Of a DNA stretch of 64,000 bases, positions 55,985-64,000 are shown piece after piece. This DNA comes from Sclerotiophoma versabilis (lineage: Eukaryota; Ascomycota; Dothideomycetes; Pleosporales; Didymellaceae). Location of the stretch: NCBI GenBank assembly GCA_012274445.1, contig JAAROD010000015.1:3348001-3412000 (forward strand). The letters are read 5' to 3'. The notes beneath the pieces are model-generated. The model was not told the DNA's origin. It worked only from the letters and a program-made list of their open reading frames with translations, and ran no database searches. The translations under genes were made by a program, and so were the position numbers. Positions within the stretch are counted from its first letter, which is position 1; every line of letters starts with the position of its first letter.

Positions 55985-56632
55985 CTCCCTCCCCTTCTAC
56001 AAGTCTGCGGGGACAACTGCTTTTTATTATAGTACTGTGTATTTTTTTAATACTGCACAGAAATTAAGATACTAAGTACTACTATTAACGCTATAGTTAT
56101 AGCGAAACGTCTAGTAACAAATTAACGCGTACAGAGCAGGTACAGTAGGGCTGGTACTAGATTATACTATGCTTTAACTGTTCTTATAGGTTAGTTCTAA
56201 ACCTTGCTAAAATAAATACTGCTGCTTTAGCCTACTAATAGTCTATTATAATTATATTCTGCTTTTAGGCTACTTTCTTAGGCTTTAAGCACTAGCTAAT
56301 TTAATAACCCCCTCTCTCTCCCTCCTCTTCTAAACAACAATACCCTTCTCTACGCGTACAACCTAATATATATAATAATTAGTATAGTAGGCAATTTAAT
56401 ATACTATAAGACATATTAAATAGGTATTCTATAGCTATAATAGTATATTAATAAAGTAATTTAATTATAAAAGAACTAATTTATAATTAAAGATAGAGAG
56501 GCGCTGTTATAATCCTGTGCAGACAAAGTAGCATAGTAATTAAGTAGCTAACTAGAGCTCTTACTCTAGAGCTAGGGGCAGAGTTAGAAAGAACCTCTCT
56601 TTATATAGTTACGTAACATACTTATTAATAGG
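55985..56632. other. AT-rich RIP-type flank before the retrotransposon
   Basis: From about 55990 base composition changes abruptly to TA-rich, with no open frame of note. The first base after a normal GC zone is near 56020. The last bases (56620-56632) are half of a palindrome interrupted by the retrotransposon, plus its left target duplication ATAGG (56628-56632). Confidence 0.7.
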
Positions 56633-56945
56633 TATAATAGGCTAGGCTCTAGACTAGTGCCTTAGCGCATAGAAGGCCTTAGGTGCTCTAGCTAATTACG
56701 CTCTAGCCCTGTAGGTTCTTAGAAGAACTCTAGTAATTTTAGTCTCTATAATAGGCCCTCTAAACCCTCTAGACTAGAGCCTGCCTTACTACTATAAAGG
56801 CTACTAAAGAATTGCAGATTCTGTAAACAGGTTCTATATACCTCCTACCTTCTAGTATATATATATAAGACTCTATACTAGTAGATAGGTATTAAATTTA
56901 TTTAGTTTCTACTTGTATACAGCTCTTAGCAGCTAGCTTCTTATA
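56633..56945 (+). repeat. 5' LTR (313 bp)
   Basis: Aligns over its full length with 63348-63660. It keeps several G/C positions that are A/T in the 3' copy, such as AGTGCC versus AGTACC, TTAGCGCATAG versus TTAGTATATAG, and ATTACGCTC versus ATTATACTC. It starts TATAATAGGC and ends CTTCTTATA. Confidence 0.93.
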
Positions 56946-56999
56946 ATTAAATTTAATTACTCTTTTCTTCTACTAATACATACTAAAGAGTACTACCTA

Positions 57000-59900
57000 G
57001 AATAGACAGAACTACTAATAATACTATAAGGCGCCTATTAAACTATAGAATTAAGTTATATAATAGAAATAACTTAAGGTTAGATATTTATAGTAAAGTA
57101 TAATACTAAGCTATTATAACTCTCTCTAAAGAATAGTAAGAAGAGGTTCTAAACAGAGCTATAATAAATCTAGTAAACTATCTACTATAGTTATAATTAC
57201 TAGAAGATATATTAGCACTACCTAGCGCTAAGCTACTAGTTCTAATAAGCGCCCCTAAGAAGTCTTAAGATAACTAACTCTAGGAATATATTACCTACCT
57301 AGTAGAAACTTAAGTACAGCAGCTTATAAGTTAATAGAACTTAAACTCTAATACTTTATCTATAATAGTAATACCTAATATTAGGTATTACTACTTCTCT
57401 TAACTAATAAAACTTCTAGATATAGAGAAGTTTAGTAGAAACAGATAAGTATACTAGATATTTAGATTCTAGATAATTAATAAACTTATATTACTAGAAG
57501 ACTACTCTAGTATTAGAGTAGTATATATATTTAACTGTCTAGAAGAATAAGCTATATATATAGGTCTTTTATAGAAAGATTAGAACCTAGATAGAATAAT
57601 AGATAACTTCTAGGTGTTTTTAGATAAATAGTATAAAGACTTCTTATTTAAGAAACGCTTGCGTTAGAAGCTCTAGATAATTATAATAAAGAAATATAAT
57701 TAGTTTCTAGAAACCTTTAACACAGAATTTATCTAACTAGCGTATAATATAGTAGAAGAAAATAACACCTAGAACTATAAGACAAGGTATATATTAGCAC
57801 TCTACCTAGATCTCTAAGAGAAAAAAATATTAGTAGATATTCTAGAAGAATAGAACTTCTAGGTGCTTATAGTAAAAGTCTCTAAGGTAGATATTAATAT
57901 ATAATAAGTATAAAGTTACGTTAATAGAAACTTTAATAGAAGTAATAAAAGACCTAATAATAATAATAAAATAGATTAGAAGGCTACTAAGGCCTATATA
58001 GGTTATATAGAACTAGACAACTATAAGAGAGTAGAATAGTAGCTCTAAGAAATAATAGAAAAATAAAAGTCTAATAACTAGTACGTATATTATAGAAAGA
58101 ATAGCTACTATATAAACTAATATAAACTTAGACTAGTAAAAAGGCCTAATAGTATCTAGGTAAAAGCTATAACTATAACTAATACTCTAGAAGAAATCTC
58201 TAAATTAAAGAGATCTAACTTAGAAAACTAGCTACTTCTGCCTATAGACGCAGACAGAAGTTAAGAAGTAAGAAAGTAAAGAAAAATAAATCTTTTAAAA
58301 AGTTCTACTAGTAGTAGCTAGATAGTAAACCTATATCCCTCTATATACTAGTAGATAAAATAGCTATAGTATATATACTAATTAATACTAGTTATCTAAC
58401 CTATAGAATTATCTTCTCTAGATTTATAAAAAAATATAAACTATTATACACCTAAGCTTATAAGAAAAGAATAACTAGTATTACTAAAAAGATATTATAG
58501 ATTATAGAAGTAACTAAGTTTAATTTAGATATAGACAGATATAAAGAAACTATATAGGCTTATATTCTAGAAGATAAAGAAGAATATAACCTTATACTAG
58601 AATAGCTCTAAATAAACTAGTATAATATAATACTAGTACCTATAAAAAAGTTAATATTTATATACTTCTCTAAAATATAAGTAAGAAGCTAAGAAGAAAT
58701 TAAACCTAACTAGGTTATATAATAAGTAAACCTAGCTCTATTCTAGGCTCTATAAAAGAGGTCTTATAAAAACCTAAACACTATAGTCTTCTTTACTTTA
58801 ATAGTAGATATTTAGAAAGTACTTAAGAAAAAAGAGTTAGTAGACCTATAAATAGTTCTACTAGACTATCTAAAAAGTAAATACTAGATATTTCTAAAAA
58901 TAGAAGCTAATAAGCTTACTCTCTACTAAGGCCTAGATATTAACTACTTTATAGAGTTAATAGAAGAAAATAGAAAACTAGCTACTATTCTCTAGAGTCT
59001 ACTTTATAATATATCTAGAGAAGAACTTTTAGTACTTAGGTAATAACTAACTAGCTACCTAGATAAAGAATTTATATAAGTTAGTAAGTTAAGTATATTA
59101 GCTCTAGTTCTCTTTATAAAGAAACTAGGTAAAGAACTAAGGTTCTATATAGACTACTAAGTACTAAATACTATTATAAAAAAAAACTAATACTCTCTCC
59201 TATTAATATATAAGATACTATTTTAAATCTTAAAAGTAAAGTAGTTTACTAAGGTTAATATAATCTAAGCCTTCTATAAGATCTATATAGTAAATAGAGA
59301 TAAATAGAAAACTACCTTCTAGACCTGCTTTAGCCTCTATAAATAGTTAGTAATACTATTTAGGTTAGCTAATACTTCTAGCACCTTCTAATAGTATATT
59401 AACTAGACACTCTAAGAATACCTTAATAAATAGTGCTCTGCTTATATTAATAATATACTAATTTACTCTAGTAGAAGTAAAAAAGAGTATAAATAAAAGG
59501 TACTTAAGATTATATAAAAACTAGGTAAAGCTAGCCTATATCTAGATATAAAGAAGAGTAAATTCTTTATTTAGTTTACTAAATACCTTAGATTTATTAT
59601 TAAAGCTAAGAAGAGTATTAGAATAAACCTAGAGAAGGTTAAAGTAATTAAGGTATAGAAAGCCTCTAAAATAGTAAAAGGTATCTAAAGTTTTCTTAGA
59701 TTTACTAACTTCTACTAATAGTTTATTAATAAATTCTTATCTATAGTAGAACTCTTAATAAGGTTAACTAGAAAGAACTCTAACTTTAAATAGAGACCTG
59801 CCTAATATAAGGCCTTTAAAATAATAAAGAAAGCCTTTATTACAGAACCTACTCTAGCTAACTTTAACCTAGATCTAAAGATAGTTCTAGAATATAACGC

Positions 59901-61650
59901 CTCTAGATAGGTAATAGAAGAAGTACTCTTCTAGTTTAGTAAAGACAGTACTCTTTAAATAGTAGCTTACTTCTCTGCTAAAAATTCTAAAGTAGAAGTA
60001 AACTATATAATCTATAATAAGAAAATACTAGTAGTTATTAAGTGCCTATAGAAATAGAATACTAAGCTAAAGTAAGTTAAGAACTTTATAGTTATTATAG
60101 ACTATAAGAATTTAGAATACTTTTATAAATTAAGACTTCTAATAGAATACTATATCTAATAGTTAAGCCTTCTTAGCTAGTTTAACTTAACCTTTATATA
60201 CTAGCTAGGAAAAGTTAATAGCTAAGTAGACACTGTATTTAGAAGAGAAGAGAATATACCTAATATAGTAGATAATAATTAGAAAAGAACTTAAGTCTCT
60301 CTAGTAGAATACTTACTAGATAAAAAAGATAGGCTGTATTATAGAGGAAGAAAGTAGGTACCTAACTTAGAAGTACTAAAGAGATAAATTATAAATAATA
60401 TCTACTACTTACCTATAATAGAGCACCTAGAGTAAAGAAATATATTTACTATCTTATTCTAATTATACTTCTAGCTAGGTATATTCTTAGCACTCTACTA
60501 GTACGTCTTTAACTATAATATCTATAGAAGAACTAAACTCTAAAGAGAACTAAAATAAGGCCTATTAAAACTACTTCTACTACTAAATTATATATAGAAG
60601 AAAATCTCTATAGACTTTATTACTAACCTACTAGAAAGTATAAAGAATAATAATCTAATAGTTATTACTAACTAACTCTTAAAGAATATAATTCTAATTC
60701 TTTTCCTAGATATATCTATAGAAATAGTCTCTAATATATTTATCTTCTATATAGTTATATACTATTAGGCACTAGATACTATAGTTTCTAATTAAGAATT
60801 ATAATTTCTAAGTAACTTCTAGAGAACTATATACTAGATACTAAAGATTACCTAAAGACTATTTATAGCCTTCTACTTATAAATAGATAGTAGTACTAAA
60901 TATATAAACTTAGTTATAGAAGCCTACTTCTAAGCCTATATAGACTAAACCTAGAATAACTAGGTATACTAGGTACTAGTAGTATAAATTACTATTAAGA
61001 AATAAGTAGTAAGTTCTATAGGTATTAGTCTTTTCTTTATCTAGTATAGGTATAATATAGACGCTATACAGGAAGACCTAGACTTAACTACTAAAAACCT
61101 CTACTAGAACGCTAGAGCCCTAGTAAAAGCAGTAGCTATAATAGTATAAAAGTTTACTAAAACTATAGAATTTATATAGTTTAAAATAGTAGAAGTATAA
61201 TAAGCCTAGAAACTCTAAGCTAATAAATACTAGAAAGAGGCACTCTAACTCTATATAGGTAATAAGGTTTAGCTAAAACTAGAAAACTACTTTTCTAATA
61301 ATTAGGCTAGCTAGAAGTTAGATTAGAAGAATAGAAAGTTTACTATAATAGAAATAATCTCTCTATATAATATAAAACTTAATATTAAAAAAAGAATCTA
61401 CCTAGTATTCTATATAGATAGGCTCTGCCTCTATACAGAAAACTCTCTAGAAGAATAAATAAATAATAACCTATAACTAGGCCTTCTAGTAATTATAGGT
61501 AATAATAGCTCTTTTACTAAAGAATAGGAGGTTAAGGCTATTTACAGAGAATACCTATTTAGAATAAATAGTAAGAACTATTAGTACCTAGTAGTATAGT
61601 AAGGCTATACTTAGAAAACCTAGAAACTAAGGTTTAATTATAAAAAGTTA
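57000..61650 (+). pseudogene. Degraded gag-pol polyprotein
   Basis: Readable through stops on the plus strand. The gag zinc knuckle is at 58082-58123: the CX2CX4HX4C spacing is kept exactly but Cys/His are all Tyr. The protease active triad reads Asn-Thr-Ser at 58384-58392, from an original Asp-Thr-Gly. The reverse transcriptase start resembles KKLGKELRFYIDY (about 59116-59154), and its YVDD box reads Tyr-Ile-Asn-Asn at 59443-59454. RNase H starts near 59881 (EYNAS for E-x-D-A-S). Integrase zinc and core regions are at about 60380-61010, with ISIDFIT, DTIVSN and STKYIN marking the D, D, E positions (the last Glu changed to Lys). A chromodomain-like block (EVKAIYREYLFRIN ... YLVV ... GYT) lies at about 61528-61640. 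Confidence 0.9.
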
Positions 61651-62049
61651 TCTACTTTAGATAGATAGATTATAGAAATAGCTAGAAGCTATAATACTTA
61701 GAGAAACCTACTCTTAGAATTCTTCTTAGAACTCTCTAGCAGACTCTTCTAGTAAGAGATACTATACTTTTAGATAAAAAAAATAGTATATAGCTACTAT
61801 ATAAAATAGCTACTATAAAGAGGTAGAACTTTTAAAAAGAAAATACTATATAAAAAATAAGAAACTATATAATTAGAAGAAGAAGAATATTCTAAGAAAA
61901 GGAAGTTTTATTTACTATACTACTAGAGATTAGTTATTTCTATATAGATACTAATAGAAAAACCTATTATAGAGGTATACTAGAGTACTAAAAATACTAG
62001 AGATAGATACTAACTAGTTTATAGAATATATCTCCTAATTATTATTAAA

Positions 62050-63180
62050 GAAATTCTTAACCTAAGTAGTCCTAGCAGCTTCTATAATCTTCTTCTTCTA
62101 AGCTCTAACTATAGAATAGATAGTAGTAGTATTATTTCTAATACTATTCTTAGAAGCGTTATAGGCCTAGGTAAGTATACTTTAAGTTATAGACTATATA
62201 ATAAACATGTTATATAGAAAGTTAAGCTATAAATATTAGCTAGACTAAAATAAGAATAATAATTTCTAAGAAAAAACTTATAAGTAGCTTATTCTAAATA
62301 AGAATTTCCTCTAGAACCTTATAGTTAGAGTGTATTTTCTTTAATATCTACTTCTATAGATTTATACCTTTATAAGTTATACTAAGAATATTATTAAAAT
62401 TCTTAAGCTCTTCTTTAACCTTAGCCTTATAGTTTAAGAGGTTAGTATAGTACCTAAGCTTATTACTAGGCTAAAATAGAAGATTTTATATTATTACTAA
62501 ATTTTAGTAGTAATAAAGAGCGTACTTATTCTTAGTAGATACTAAGCTAGTAAGAAAGAGAGTATTATACTTAGAATTAAGCTAAATCTTATAGAGATAG
62601 TAAATAGTAGTAGTAGACTTAAAAGTCTTATAAGAGGCCTATAGAACTTAGAGATTAGTAACTAACTAGGTAGAAGAGAATATACTTAAAGAATAAAGAG
62701 ATTATAGAACTTACTCTATAGTAGTAGCACTTCTTATACTTATACTTAGAATAAGTTAACTTATTTCTATTAATATTATAGAGCTAGTAGTTAAGAGTAT
62801 ACTAGGCGCAGCTAAGAGAGTTCTTAAGCTTAGGCTTATTATCTATTATATTACTAGAACTATTAATAGTAGTAGTAAGGGTGTTAAAATTAATATTACT
62901 AAAAAGCTTATAATTAGAATTAGTAATAATATAGCTAGGCAGAGTAGAGAAATAGAGTAAGAATTTCTTACTAGGCTATAGTAAATAAGTAGTTAGTAAG
63001 TATTTAAATAAAGGTATAATATATTATAAACACCTTTTAAAGTAAGAGAGCTGCTGCTATAAAGCTATAAATAGCCTTATAAGCTTCTACTTTACTAAAA
63101 AAAAGTACTATAATAGGAAAATAAGTATAATAACTTATAGAACTAGTGCTAGAGCTAGCTTTACGCTTACTAGAGCCTAT
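62050..63180 (-). pseudogene. Possible antisense accessory gene inside the retrotransposon
   Basis: Between the chromodomain and the 3' LTR about 1.7 kb do not fit gag-pol. On the minus strand, reading TAA/TAG as lost Gln, a start-like piece at 63180 reads (ATA for ATG) GSSKRKASSSTSS. A second piece around 62830-62700 has NSLSCA-YTLNY-LYNINRNK. A third, about 62675-62290, reads SYKTFKSTTTIYYLYKI, ALYYY, KLRYYTNLLNYKAKVKEELK and KKIHSNYKVLEEIL: hydrophilic, amphipathic and protein-like. A fourth, near 62130-62050, gives SLEEEDYRSC. The plus strand of the same stretch has about as many stops but reads as implausibly hydrophobic. Frame changes suggest introns or indels. RIP-mutated DNA makes such readings unsafe. 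Confidence 0.3.
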
Positions 63181-63347
63181 TATAGTAAGATAAGGTAAGA
63201 GTAAAGTATAGAAGAAGTAGAGTAAGTAGATAAGTAAAGAAGTATAATAGTAGTAGATAAGTATATAGAGAATATAAAGTTAAGCTAGTTAGTCTGTTAC
63301 TTTACTCTAAAAGTTTATTTATAAATATAGAAATAGTAGAGAGGTAC

Positions 63348-63660
63348 TATAATAGGCTAGGCTCTAGACTAGTACCTTAGTATATAGAAGGCCTTAAGCA
63401 CTCTAGCTAATTATACTCTAGCCCTATAGGTTCTTAGAAAAACTCTAGTAATTTTAGTCTCTATAATAGGCCTTCTAAACTCTCTAGACTAGAGCCTACC
63501 TTACTACTATAAAGGCTACTAGAGAATTATAGATTCTATAAACAGGTTCTATATACTTTCTACCTTTTAGTATATATATATAAGACTCTATACTAGTAGA
63601 TAGGTATTAAATTTATTTAGTTTCTACTTATATATAGCTCTTAGCAGCTAGCTTCTTATA
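63348..63660 (+). repeat. 3' LTR (313 bp)
   Basis: Same length and ends as the 5' LTR. It has more A/T at the positions where the two differ, so it has taken more C-to-T/G-to-A changes. It is followed by the right target duplication ATAAG. Confidence 0.93.
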
Positions 63661-63681
63661 ATAAGTATATATTTATAACTT

Positions 63682-63769
63682 ACTTATTAATAAGTATTAT
63701 ATATTATTACTTATTAATAAGTAATACTATATATTTTATTAAACTAATTCTAGTTACTTATTAATAAGT
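63682..63769. repeat. Three copies of palindrome ACTTATTAATAAGT
   Basis: Exact copies at 63682-63695, 63709-63722 and 63756-63769; each is its own reverse complement. A fourth copy is split by the retrotransposon: ACTTATTA at 56620-56627, and ATAAGT at 63661-63666. Confidence 0.92.
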
Positions 63770-64000
63770 ATTATCTTCTAGTAAGTATATAGCATGTAGA
63801 AATACTACTCTTATAGTATTATATTTAACTTTATTAATTAAGTTTATCTTTAGAATCTTAACCTCTAACTCTTAAGCTAGATAGTTTACTCTATACTACT
63901 TATTATTACTCTCTATTATTATAGTGTTTTACTAAGTAATAACTCTAATTCTTATAGACTATTCTATACTAGCGCTTATCTCTAAGAACTAAGAACTAAT
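63770..64000. other. AT-rich RIP-type sequence, unresolved
   Basis: TA-rich, no open frame; likely another mutated repeat continuing beyond the window. Confidence 0.5.

Larger units (their letters stand above)
56633..63660 (+). mobile_element. Ty3/gypsy chromovirus LTR retrotransposon, RIP-inactivated
   Basis: 7028 bp with two 313-bp LTRs and near-matching 5-bp flanks (ATAGG at 56628-56632, ATAAG at 63661-63665). Internal order is gag, protease, reverse transcriptase, RNase H, integrase, chromodomain, the order of Ty3/gypsy rather than copia; a chromodomain makes it a chromovirus. LTR ends read TA...TA, as expected of TG...CA after RIP. A purine-rich tract (TAGTAGAGAGG) precedes the 3' LTR. 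All coding is destroyed by TAA/TAG codons and Cys/His/Asp to Tyr/Asn changes. It lies in an AT-rich region that looks RIP-mutated throughout. Confidence 0.93.

Noticed and set aside
56000..64000. CRISPR-like or satellite array in the AT-rich zone
   Set aside because: The repeated words come from RIP-driven TA composition and from the two LTRs; apart from the short palindrome no regular spacing is seen.

Overview
The window is nuclear DNA of a filamentous ascomycete, most likely a Pezizomycotina of the Dothideomycete type. The evidence is many short introns (about 43-75 bp) with CTAAC-type branch points, clear orthologues of filamentous-fungal regulators (NsdD, SrbA), a MirB-type siderophore transporter, a Pth11-like membrane protein, a broken HET-domain gene, and an AT-rich tract with the marks of repeat-induced point mutation (RIP). 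I cannot name the species.

Layout. 1-6.2 kb holds no gene I can recognise. 6.2-29.2 kb is a housekeeping and regulatory block: nsdD (GATA factor), gcs1 (glutamate-cysteine ligase), srbA (SREBP), pfa3 (DHHC palmitoyltransferase, minus), a GT25-like glycosyltransferase, a DUF676 lipase (minus), rex3 (RNA exonuclease), pcc1 (KEOPS subunit, minus, absent from simple ORF scans because of its exon structure) and a small mitochondrial protein. 30.2-39.9 kb carries a siderophore transporter (minus) with two SreA-type GATA sites upstream, a decayed HET gene, nop16 and a divergent ZIP zinc transporter, and a small membrane protein with a twin CX3C motif. 40-41 kb is a repeat patch: a MITE-like element containing a degenerate telomere-like tract, followed by three exact-period 45-bp repeats. 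42.4-54.6 kb carries an RBR E3 ligase convergent with a UBE2J-type E2 (minus), a heme-oxygenase-like protein next to a TMEM14 protein, a rhodopsin-like fungal membrane protein and a secreted type-B carboxylesterase. 54.9-55.98 kb has decaying or unresolved coding sequence.

From about 55.99 kb to the end, base composition drops sharply into AT-rich RIP-mutated DNA. A structurally complete Ty3/gypsy chromovirus lies there (56633-63660): two equal 313-bp LTRs, near-matching 5-bp target duplications, and in order gag zinc knuckle, protease, reverse transcriptase, RNase H, integrase and chromodomain, all inactivated. It sits inside one copy of a 14-bp palindrome that recurs three more times just downstream. 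Between the chromodomain and the 3' LTR lie 1.7 kb with a possible extra antisense gene.

Possible functional links are iron and heme (siderophore importer with SreA sites, SREBP, heme-oxygenase-like protein, TMEM14), ER protein quality control (UBE2J E2 beside an RBR E3) and zinc. These are inferences from neighbourhood, not proof of joint function. All exon structures were joined by eye from splice signals, reading phase and family similarity; no transcript or database search was available.
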